Source of the DNA: Cellvibrio sp. UBA7671
GTDB taxonomy: Bacteria; Pseudomonadota; Gammaproteobacteria; Pseudomonadales; Cellvibrionaceae
Length of the DNA stretch: 64,000 nt
NCBI GenBank assembly: GCA_002483145.1
Contig: DLHJ01000012.1
Coordinates: 261,463 to 325,462, forward strand
Direction of reading: 5' to 3'
Position 1 is the first letter of the stretch; each line of letters starts with the position of its first letter. This document shows positions 1-7,168 of this stretch, piece by piece. The notes under the pieces are model-generated. The model was not told where the DNA came from. It did no database searches and was given only the letters and a program-made list of their open reading frames with translations. The position numbers and the translations under genes were made by a program.

Positions 1-53
1 CATTATTAAACGCAAAGGTGGGTCTGTTTTGAGCGCAATTCAACAATACCATG

Positions 54-1094
54 TCATTTACACTGGTCTGGTTTACTCAAACATAATGCCAATCTCTGTT
101 GTTGCGCGATCACGTCTGCCTCAGCTTTCAATTCAGCTGCCTCAGTTGCTGCTGTTTGGGTTGTCGCGATAGCTCCTAACGAATTCAATGCGGCCGAACC
201 AGAAGATGTTTTCCCAAATGTAAGCGCTGTGACTGAGCCTGACTCAGATAATGCTAGAGTGAATGTTTGCTTTCCGAAGAATTTTCCCTTAGGAATTGGT
301 AGTGTGTAAAATGACGGTAGGGGAACTCTGACGTTTGCACTACCTATCTTGTCAGTATTAACTCCATCAGAAATTGTGATCTCAAATGCGCCAGTTTCCT
401 GAAGTGGAATGTGAACGAATCCATCGCCTAAATTTTTTCCAGTATCTTTTCCTGGAGGTACATCTTTTACGACTGTATTTGCAGCCACTTGTGGACGTGG
501 TGTGTTTATTAAATCGTATAACGCCTTGCTCTCCGGTGCCACACTGAGTGTAGTAGCGTCTAACCCCTGAGTTTCATTAACATCTTCATTCGTCAATGTT
601 TTTCTAAATATTAGAGAAATCGGCTTCTGGGCGCCCCATTTCTCGATCTCAGAACATATCGTTCCGATATTGGCAACTGGCGTCGGAGTAGTTGCCCTTA
701 CTCTGTAAGGACCAGTCAGTCCAGCCGCTGCTGCCGCCAATACCGTAACCGCTGATTTAACAATAGCCTCGCCTTGACCATTGCTGGTTTGATTGATTCC
801 TTTTAATCGCCCATCATCGGTAAGCGTTATACCGGTATCGACGTCAGAATACCATTTATCAATATCTCGAATATTGAACTCTAATTTAGTTTCCTCCTTA
901 TCTGCCGCATATGCTGTTATGACTGATGATTGTGATAGAACAATGATTTTTGATTTATCAAAATTGCATGCGAGCGTTTGTGTAACGGTGATCGTTGAGG
1001 CCCATGTTGCTTTATTATATGAATAGACAACATCTGGTAATGTCGAACATCCAGACAGACACGTAAAAACCGTTAGTAGAATTGCTTTTCTCAT
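54..1094 (-). CDS. Putative outer-membrane lipoprotein, function unknown
   Basis: 346 residues. The N-terminus is a short charged stretch, a hydrophobic core and a lipobox LSGC, so Cys16 is the predicted lipidation site; Ser at +2 favours the outer membrane. The body has no family I recognise. It contains a central Ala-rich stretch, a Pro-rich segment and an Ala/Glu-rich, probably helical, stretch near residues 305-335, ending with two closely spaced cysteines. It lies 29 bp downstream of the metalloprotease gene on the same strand, so the two are probably co-transcribed with the protease first. A role as surface partner of the protease is inference only. The region is AT-rich compared with the core genes beyond 28 kb. 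Confidence 0.75.
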   Translation of the reverse strand: MRKAILLTVFTCLSGCSTLPDVVYSYNKATWASTITVTQTLACNFDKSKIIVLSQSSVITAYAADKEETKLEFNIRDIDKWYSDVDTGITLTDDGRLKGINQTSNGQGEAIVKSAVTVLAAAAAGLTGPYRVRATTPTPVANIGTICSEIEKWGAQKPISLIFRKTLTNEDVNETQGLDATTLSVAPESKALYDLINTPRPQVAANTVVKDVPPGKDTGKNLGDGFVHIPLQETGAFEITISDGVNTDKIGSANVRVPLPSFYTLPIPKGKFFGKQTFTLALSESGSVTALTFGKTSSGSAALNSLGAIATTQTAATEAAELKAEADVIAQQQRLALCLSKPDQCK

Positions 1095-1123
1095 TTTACA
1101 TTTCCTTTCTTTTGATGATGGAC

Positions 1124-2083
1124 CTACATAAAGTTCTTTTTACATAAATGTGTTGAAAATGAGGTGCCAGGCTTAGGTCCGTAAAGGCAAGCTGCACCTA
1201 TTTTATCCATGGCTGTTAAATTGAGGGTCCAATCAACTAAGTCATTACACGTCGGGTAGTGCATTACAGAAAATGCATCGTAGTCTGTTACAGGCTCCCA
1301 TTTAGTATCTTCAATGCATTGGCCTGCTTCGGGTCTGATATGTTCATGCCTGAAAGCAAGGGTGTGCCCCAATTCGTGACGAAGTATTCCAACAAGTGTA
1401 AGTTTGTGTGGCCCATCTTTCTCTAGGGTGAATGCGCTCTTATTTATAAGTATATTACGCTTTGTTCTGTCCGATTTAGGGAAGAAAGCTCGCGCAAAAT
1501 ATTTTCTTCCCACATCCACTGGCCTAACGTCAAATACGACTCCTTTGGTAGATGAATCGCAGTTCTGATCAAGAGACGAAATATGGACATATTTAACATC
1601 ACTACTGTTCTCCCATGCATCGGCGGCGAGGCGTAACGCTTTCACCACTGTTTCGTATTTATCAGCAAAGGTTCGACTTACACAATATGAAAGATTTTTT
1701 TTCTCTGCGCTGCTCCAAGTAACGGGTTTGCCATTGTCTGTATCAATTATTGCAAAGGGATCGTTAGCATCTAGCTGAATACCAAATTTAGTGGACTTCC
1801 ATTCTCTTACTATCTCCCGATAATAAAATTCCTTTAGTTCTTCCTCATCAACTATAGGGGTGTCCCCATTCACGATAAATACTCCGTGTTCAAAAGGCTC
1901 TTTGTACACTGTCTTTCTAAACTCTTCATACCCTGCTTGTGCTGATTCAAATCTTGAAATCAAAGCTTTCGATCTAGCATGCATTAAGGCGTTGTTAATA
2001 GCTTTATTTTGCTGATAGGTATAGGCAACCTGGGAAGGTATTGAGAACAAAATCAGCAGCGCAATACATTTTGCGATTTTCAT
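1124..2083 (-). CDS. Secreted zinc metalloprotease, metzincin type
   Basis: 319 residues with an N-terminal hydrophobic signal segment (about residues 5-21). The zinc site HELGHTLAFRHEH lies at residues 236-248: the three His of an HExxHxxxxxH metzincin motif are present, but the usual Gly after the second His is Ala. The downstream SVMHYP stretch (Met near residue 274) is a good Met-turn, most like astacin-type enzymes. The upstream part probably holds the propeptide. Known of the family: extracellular or periplasmic endopeptidases that use Glu of HExxH as the base. Substrate is unknown. It is the first gene of a likely two-gene operon with the lipoprotein gene. Confidence 0.8.
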   Translation of the reverse strand: MKIAKCIALLILFSIPSQVAYTYQQNKAINNALMHARSKALISRFESAQAGYEEFRKTVYKEPFEHGVFIVNGDTPIVDEEELKEFYYREIVREWKSTKFGIQLDANDPFAIIDTDNGKPVTWSSAEKKNLSYCVSRTFADKYETVVKALRLAADAWENSSDVKYVHISSLDQNCDSSTKGVVFDVRPVDVGRKYFARAFFPKSDRTKRNILINKSAFTLEKDGPHKLTLVGILRHELGHTLAFRHEHIRPEAGQCIEDTKWEPVTDYDAFSVMHYPTCNDLVDWTLNLTAMDKIGAACLYGPKPGTSFSTHLCKKNFM

Positions 2084-3189
2084 AAGTCCAATTCCTGTTA
2101 GTTGATAGCTATTCCCTACCTCTATTTAACTTTCAAGATATATTTGAGTGAATTTACTTTAATTCCGAGACATTTCATAATGTGGTGCATGTTGCTACTT
2201 TAAATGAACGGTGGAATAAACTTAATTGGCATTATGCTCTTCCACTTTAAGTGTTTGTCTATTACACATGATTACACGGCGTTGCCGAGGTATAAAATTA
2301 ATTTCTATAATATGTAAGATTTTATTTCTTTATGAAATAAGGATATGGCGCCTCATAGTTCACGCTAAGAACTTTATGAAACACTTAAACAGCTCCAAAA
2401 TATCTTTTTCGTTGTAGTCAATGTCTCACAATAGTTAGAGCATTTTCCTACAGACCGCTATCTCAACGATCACTAAGATTGTGGCACCAGATCTATCTAT
2501 AAAAAGGATTTTAAATTGAGAATTAGTATCGTTGGCTCTACGAGTACCCACGAAATCAGATTTTTTGAGTTTCGTGCCCCGAGTGGATGGACCATCACAT
2601 CCTTCTTTCAGATTGTAGAAAAACCCGATACTGGGATTGGTTGTGTTGATACATTTCACGAGGCCCTTGAGCTGATCAATTACCCTTCTTCTAAAGCAAA
2701 AGCATATATTGAAGCTACTTATCCGCTATCGCTTGGGATTAGTGAGTTCGATTGCGTCGCTAGTTCATCTTGTTCTGGTGGGAGTTCATGTATTCTGTCG
2801 GATCGGTCGAGACCTAGCCTATAAATGTTTGACTGGCGTAATACTGAGATCAGAAAAAGTTCGGGCATTTGATAGTAGAGAAATTTGCGGCTGAATCTCA
2901 CCGGAATCGCCTAACCACAACTTCAGAATTGCAGCAAAGCAAGAAAATGCGCGAGGGCATTTTTATTCGATTGAGTTTTGTATCTAACTTCACACCAGTC
3001 TGACAGAAATTTCACTGACCTTATGTGTTCATCTGAAATGCTTATCTAAGTTCACTTTAATTCTGAGAAGGAATGGATTTTTACAGGTAAAAAGCGCAAG
3101 TATTCAAAGGGGGCGAGCTGAATAACATGAAGCTTTAAGCGACAGTCTCTTTTGGTTTTTTGAATTATGAAAATAGTTTTTATGTTTTT
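2084..3189. other. Long AT-rich intergenic stretch with no convincing gene
   Basis: More than 1 kb separates the protease gene from the RiPP operon. Apart from one doubtful small reading frame (2516-2824), I see only short frames without ribosome sites or recognisable products. It may be decayed sequence at the junction of two acquired segments. Confidence 0.5.
2516..2824 (+). CDS. Doubtful small hypothetical protein
   Basis: 102 codons from a TTG start preceded by AGGA at a usable distance. The first 60 residues have normal amino-acid composition, but the C-terminal part turns Ser/Cys-rich and looks like out-of-frame reading. The neighbouring +1/+2 frame also stays open past 2709, so this may be a frameshifted remnant. 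No family recognised. I list it only as a possible gene. Confidence 0.25.
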   Translation: MRISIVGSTSTHEIRFFEFRAPSGWTITSFFQIVEKPDTGIGCVDTFHEALELINYPSSKAKAYIEATYPLSLGISEFDCVASSSCSGGSSCILSDRSRPSL

Positions 3190-3219
3190 TTGACATTAAT
3201 TATATTGTGCTGATATATT
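3190..3219 (+). promoter_or_regulatory. Sigma-70 promoter of the RiPP operon
   Basis: A perfect -35 TTGACA (3190-3195) is followed after 18 bp by TATATT (3214-3219), with a TG extended -10 element directly before it. It lies 40 bp before the first gene of the plus-strand operon and is the best promoter in the region. Confidence 0.65.
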
Positions 3220-3258
3220 CTTAGGAATTGGAATTAATAATAATGGAGATTTATATCA

Positions 3259-3606
3259 ATGAAGTATTTCCCGTCACGTTTCCTCTTTACCCTTTTTCTG
3301 TTTGCTATTTCGATTTGCAGTGCGAAAGCTGAAGAGCTAGCGTTCGTAACGTTCTTAAATGATGTAATAACTCCCATAGAAATTAAAAAAGATTTGACGC
3401 GCGATGAACTCGTAGAGTTAACGTTCACTACAGGTTATAAGGTCACGGTATATACTGAAATAAAGAATCAAGAACAAATCTACTATTTTAAATGCGAAGA
3501 TCAACCCCTCATGGAAGTCCGAAATGATGTTGGCCAGCCAGGCACATATATGTTTCGCGACTTGAAAGATAATGTCTATCAAATAAAAGCGAGCATTAAA
3601 CAATAA
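3259..3606 (+). CDS. Small secreted protein, first gene of the RiPP operon
   Basis: 115 residues with a clear Sec signal peptide (positively charged start, hydrophobic core to about residue 20, cleavage near SAKA-EE). The mature part, about 90 residues, is probably beta-rich, with one Cys. No family recognised. It is transcribed from the promoter at 3190 and ends only 11 bp before the radical SAM gene. Being periplasmic and leading the operon, it could be an immunity factor or a chaperone for the peptide product; this is inference from position. Confidence 0.75.
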   Translation: MKYFPSRFLFTLFLFAISICSAKAEELAFVTFLNDVITPIEIKKDLTRDELVELTFTTGYKVTVYTEIKNQEQIYYFKCEDQPLMEVRNDVGQPGTYMFRDLKDNVYQIKASIKQ

Positions 3607-3617
3607 GGATGTTTTAA

Positions 3618-4874
3618 ATGATTTCTACAAATGGAGTATTTGTACCGCTGCATGAAACCAGTCAACCTATAACGCGATTGTCAAAGATACAAATTGTTTT
3701 GAAGTTGATATCTACTTGCAATCTGCGTTGCACCTATTGCTATTGGTTCTTCAAAGGTGATGAGACATGGAAAAAGTCCAGCATTTCTCTAAAGTCTGGC
3801 ACTGTCGAACATCTAATAGAATTTCTAAGTGAAGCACAGGCCGAGCTAGGCGTGGGTGAAATCGATATCATTTATCATGGTGGTGAACCCATGATGATGA
3901 AAGTTTTAGAATTTGATGATGTTTGCAAAAAGCTTAAGAATGCTTTAGGTGGAATTTGCCGCTTGCATTTTAAGATGCAAACTAATGCAACTTTAATAGA
4001 TCAGCAGTGGATGGCTGTTCTTGAGGAGCATAAAGTCTTTATGGGCGTTAGTTTGGATGGCCCAAAAGAAATAAACGATATAGCTCGGGTCGATATCCGT
4101 GGGAATAGTTCGTACGACAATTCTATACGCGGAATTAAGATGCTTATGGACTCAGCGGATCAGGGAAGGCTTGCTAAGCCTGGGTTGATTGCAGTCCTAA
4201 ACCCGTCTCTCAACAATGCAGATATGTACAGGTTTTTTCTGGATCTAGGATTCCAGAGTATGAATTATCTGCTTCCCAATTATTCATATGATGATAAGCC
4301 TCAAGATCTTGATGTGGCATCAATCGGTAGTGCAATGATTGAGGTTTTTGATACATGGAGTTCGCTCGAAAGCCCGTTGTCATATTCCGTTGCCTTTATT
4401 GAGAATACCTTAAATTTCTTCCAGTATATAAATGCCAAAAACTTTAAGGCTCAAGAAAATATACGGTATAACGCAATTATTGCATGTACAACTGACGGAG
4501 ATATCTCAGTCGACGACAATTTGATGTGCACTGATTGGCGGCGCAATCTTATAGCTCCGAAGTTAGAAGAGACAACGGCCGGTGACTTCATAAATGGTGA
4601 AATATATTCAGTAATAGATCGTGCCTCTCAACAGCTCCCCACGGCGTGCGAGCGTTGTAAATATAGAAACCTTTGCCGTGGTGGTGAGCTTCCTCACAGA
4701 TATTCTAATAAAAATGGTTTCGATAATCCCTCAATTTACTGTGACGGTTTAATCATGTTTTTCGAGCACGTGATTAATTACTTGCTCAATAACGGATATC
4801 CTGTCAGTGAGATTAATCGGAGGCTGGCGCCAGGTTATTCAATGATTCTGCAGGTTCAAGAGCGGGTTTTCTAA
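3618..4874 (+). CDS. Radical SAM/SPASM peptide maturase, cyclophane-forming type
   Basis: 418 residues. The radical SAM cluster motif C34-x3-C38-x2-C41 is followed by HGGEP (about residues 88-92), typical of SPASM-type peptide maturases. The C-terminal third has two groups of Cys, including CERCKYRNLCRGG, then a conserved HRYS-x3-NGFDNPS-x-YC stretch. From memory, that end is characteristic of the FxsB/GrrM/XyeB/YhhB group, which crosslinks an aromatic side chain to the beta carbon of the residue two positions on (three-residue cyclophanes). Its likely substrate is the 52-residue peptide encoded at 6799. The gene is second in the operon. Enzyme class is secure; the exact crosslink is inferred. 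Confidence 0.88.
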   Translation: MISTNGVFVPLHETSQPITRLSKIQIVLKLISTCNLRCTYCYWFFKGDETWKKSSISLKSGTVEHLIEFLSEAQAELGVGEIDIIYHGGEPMMMKVLEFDDVCKKLKNALGGICRLHFKMQTNATLIDQQWMAVLEEHKVFMGVSLDGPKEINDIARVDIRGNSSYDNSIRGIKMLMDSADQGRLAKPGLIAVLNPSLNNADMYRFFLDLGFQSMNYLLPNYSYDDKPQDLDVASIGSAMIEVFDTWSSLESPLSYSVAFIENTLNFFQYINAKNFKAQENIRYNAIIACTTDGDISVDDNLMCTDWRRNLIAPKLEETTAGDFINGEIYSVIDRASQQLPTACERCKYRNLCRGGELPHRYSNKNGFDNPSIYCDGLIMFFEHVINYLLNNGYPVSEINRRLAPGYSMILQVQERVF

Positions 4875-4902
4875 GATCGCCGGGAATATTCAAATAAAAT
4901 TT

Positions 4903-5706
4903 ATGCGAAAAATAAAATTCTTCGATTTCACAGAGCAGCGTGCGCAAAACCGGGTTTCATTTTATCAAAGCGTTAGACTAGCGAGCGAGGAAAAGTTCAC
5001 TGAGTATTTTCAAGATGCGCACATACCTGCTGGAAGTATTTCCACGTGTGATTACGAAAGTGAATTTAACACTGGAGGTCTTTGGCGGCAAGGAAGTTCG
5101 GTAGCTGTGGTATCAGTCAACAGAGCTCTTTGTAGTGAAGCTCTTTGCGCACTTACGAGAATTCGGGCTCACAAAAGCTATCGCACTGAATTAGAGATGG
5201 TAACGAACGAACTGGTATCAAATATTTTTCAGAGCAATATTTTCAGTGGTGATGTACATGCCATCGGCTATGTGTCGACTAATGACTCCCTTCCTACTTT
5301 GACTAAAAACTTTGGTTCATCGGAGCGCGTAGGATTGCATGTCGATGATTGGACATCCGAGCCCATAATGCATCGGGGTGATTCACCCAATAGATTGGTT
5401 ATAAATTTGGGTCCCGACGAACGCTTCTTTCTCTTTGTAGGTGTTTCCATCGTTTACATTGCGAAAATATATAAGAGGATATATTCCACTTCATGTGAAA
5501 ACTCGTCGGATCTTTGTAATTGGTATTTAAGAAATAAAAAAAACATTAAGGTGTATGCGGTAAAAATTCTTCCAGGGGAAGCATATATAGCTCCGACAGA
5601 GAATTGCATTCATGATGCATTTACCCCAAATGGGTTAGCCAATACTACTTTTATGCTTCGATCTAATATATCACCCAAGTTGTTTGATAATGCAAAAGCC
5701 GGGTAA
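4903..5706 (+). CDS. 2OG-Fe(II) oxygenase-like RiPP tailoring protein
   Basis: 267 residues. I see a possible iron triad H146-x-D148 (in LHVDDW) and H237 (in CIHDAF), with Arg253 suitably placed to hold 2-oxoglutarate, giving the HxD...H...R order of the 2OG dioxygenase fold. The spacing is longer than usual, so a domain insertion is likely. It follows the radical SAM gene by 28 bp and overlaps the next gene. Oxygenases of this kind accompany cyclophane RiPP maturases in other clusters (the YhhC-type genes, from memory). Hydroxylation of the precursor is the likely role. A family assignment by profile was not possible. Confidence 0.6.
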   Translation: MRKIKFFDFTEQRAQNRVSFYQSVRLASEEKFTEYFQDAHIPAGSISTCDYESEFNTGGLWRQGSSVAVVSVNRALCSEALCALTRIRAHKSYRTELEMVTNELVSNIFQSNIFSGDVHAIGYVSTNDSLPTLTKNFGSSERVGLHVDDWTSEPIMHRGDSPNRLVINLGPDERFFLFVGVSIVYIAKIYKRIYSTSCENSSDLCNWYLRNKKNIKVYAVKILPGEAYIAPTENCIHDAFTPNGLANTTFMLRSNISPKLFDNAKAG

Positions 5707-6652
5707 AAACATACTTGTTATCGCCGAGAATGCGATAGGTGATTGTATTATGATGTTGCCAGCGTTGAGGGCGCTAAGTCGGAATTCTACGGAGGGATTT
5801 AGACTTTTGGTAAGTCCGAATAAAAGAGAATCCGTTTTCTTCGAATTTGAAAAACAAATTGAATTATGGACGGATTATACATCTGAAGGTGATTACATTT
5901 TTCCGTCAGATGAAAATATCCGTAGGGCAAGTGGAGGTTGCGATAGTTTAGTGAACTTGTGTACTTGGTGGAATGATTTTGATTCTTTTATGATTGATGG
6001 CATTACAGCGTATTCTGTTGCTGAAACAAAATTCGAATCTTATCCATCATCCTTGCGCACTCACGATCTCTTACATGCTTTTGAGAATTATTTTAAAGTT
6101 GTTAACCAAATATTTGAAACTGAATCAATCGAAAATTATGTTGCACCAGTTATGCTTCCTTCTGAAGCTATCGGCTTTGCAAAAAGCATAAAGGAAAGAC
6201 TAGGAACCAAAATTAAATTACTAGGAATTCATAGTTATTCTCGACCTGACAAGACAATGACGTCATGTGCATTTCCAACGGAGATAAATAAATTCCTTGT
6301 AAAAAACCCTGATTGGGTAATCGTGAATTTAGACCCAATCAAAGGAACCATCTTGGACGCAGTGTCGAGGGAAAAGGTGTTAAGGCTTTATGGGCGGCCG
6401 CTTTCATATTATTTAGCCATGGTAAACGTGTGCGATGCTTTTATTGGTGTTGATTCCTGTTTTCTACATGCGGCTGATCTTGCTCGAATTCCAAGTGTGG
6501 GCCTTTTTTCACCCACATCACCCAAAATCTGGGGTCTGAAATTTTCTAAAGGCTTAAACCTTTGCGCCGATAGTATGAGTCTGTTTGAAGGTGCGGACAT
6601 TAATCTTGCGCTGGGGTCATTGATGCATGAAGTGAATGCGCAGTATTGTTAA
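5690..6652 (+). CDS. Glycosyltransferase family 9 (heptosyltransferase-like)
   Basis: About 320 residues from the ATG at 5690; a TTG two codons earlier is possible. The N-terminus (NILVIAENAIGD) and the C-terminal FIGVDSCFLHAADLARIPSV followed by FSPTSP match the two Rossmann halves of GT9 ADP-heptose:LPS heptosyltransferases, including the nucleotide-sugar binding GVDS-x3-HAA stretch. The start overlaps the end of the preceding oxygenase gene, so the two are translationally coupled. In this setting it may glycosylate the peptide product rather than LPS core; that is inference from position. Confidence 0.72.
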   Translation: MQKPGKNILVIAENAIGDCIMMLPALRALSRNSTEGFRLLVSPNKRESVFFEFEKQIELWTDYTSEGDYIFPSDENIRRASGGCDSLVNLCTWWNDFDSFMIDGITAYSVAETKFESYPSSLRTHDLLHAFENYFKVVNQIFETESIENYVAPVMLPSEAIGFAKSIKERLGTKIKLLGIHSYSRPDKTMTSCAFPTEINKFLVKNPDWVIVNLDPIKGTILDAVSREKVLRLYGRPLSYYLAMVNVCDAFIGVDSCFLHAADLARIPSVGLFSPTSPKIWGLKFSKGLNLCADSMSLFEGADINLALGSLMHEVNAQYC

Positions 6653-6798
6653 TCTTGAAAATTAAATGTTGCGTATTCATTTTGAAGGAATTTATTAACT
6701 GCCTTAAACCTATATCTAGTTTATGGTTTTTAATAAATGTCGACCTCCCTAGAGTTGGGCGCGGTGTCTAACTGGGAGTTAATTGTAAGGAGAATGTT

Positions 6799-6957
6799 AT
6801 GAAAGAGATTAACAAAGACGATTCACTTACATCTGAAGTTACTTCGGATGTTGTTGGTAGATTATTGCAAGAAATGGAGCTGGATGCTGTACAAGGCGCC
6901 GGTTGCTCATTTTTGCAAGGTCGTGGGTTTAGTAACACCGCTTCCAGTCACTGCTAA
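6799..6957 (+). CDS. RiPP precursor peptide, 52 residues
   Basis: Short reading frame with a strong ribosome site TAAGGAG six bases before the ATG. The N-terminal part is acidic and leader-like and ends in EMELDAVQGA, which fits the ELxxVxG(G/A) recognition site of C39 peptidases. Cleavage after GA would release an 18-residue core, GCSFLQGRGFSNTASSHC. The core has Cys at both ends, two Phe, and FSN, which fits the aromatic-x-polar motif crosslinked by cyclophane-forming radical SAM enzymes. The Ser-rich tail could be a glycosylation or acylation site. A terminator-like hairpin follows 9 bases after the stop. Precursor identity rests on size, leader and neighbours. Confidence 0.8.
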   Translation: MKEINKDDSLTSEVTSDVVGRLLQEMELDAVQGAGCSFLQGRGFSNTASSHC

Positions 6958-6966
6958 GTAAAAGAG

Positions 6967-6997
6967 CCCTCTCTTGCTAAAGTGAGGGAGGGTTTTT
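6967..6997 (+). terminator. Terminator/attenuator after the precursor gene, overlapping the next ribosome site
   Basis: A 9-bp stem (6967-6975 with 6984-6992, two G-U pairs) is followed directly by five T. It would make the precursor transcript the most abundant, with partial readthrough into the exporter genes. The 3' arm contains GGAGG (6987-6991), placed 8 bases before the ATG at 7000, so the same hairpin also hides that ribosome site. Confidence 0.65.
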
Positions 6998-6999
6998 AT

Positions 7000-7146
7000 A
7001 TGAAAACTACACTATTTCGTGAGACCGCCCTCAAGAAATATTCCAATAAAAATATTGGAAAGATATTTCCGTTTTCACCCAATAGAGACATCCGATTTTC
7101 GGTGGCTTTGGTTATCATTTCAATAATAGTAATCATGGCATTGTAG
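7000..7146 (+). CDS. 48-residue membrane peptide resembling the N-terminus of an HlyD-type adaptor
   Basis: Too short for most gene finders. It reads from an ATG with GGAGG upstream to a TAG 22 bp before the exporter gene. The first part (LFRETALKKYSNKNIGKIF) resembles the start of HlyD/CvaA-type membrane fusion proteins, which begin with LFR-x-EAL and a short linker before the transmembrane anchor. A single hydrophobic segment (about residues 33-48) follows, and the frame stops exactly where the periplasmic part would begin. It is either a truncated HlyD gene or a free-standing anchor. A full adaptor is encoded at 13726. Confidence 0.55.
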   Translation: MKTTLFRETALKKYSNKNIGKIFPFSPNRDIRFSVALVIISIIVIMAL

Positions 7147-7168
7147 AATACTTTATCGTGCGAATAAT

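Noticed and set aside
2226-2417. Short plus-strand frame (63 codons) in the AT-rich gap
   Set aside because: Odd composition, no ribosome site, no recognisable product.
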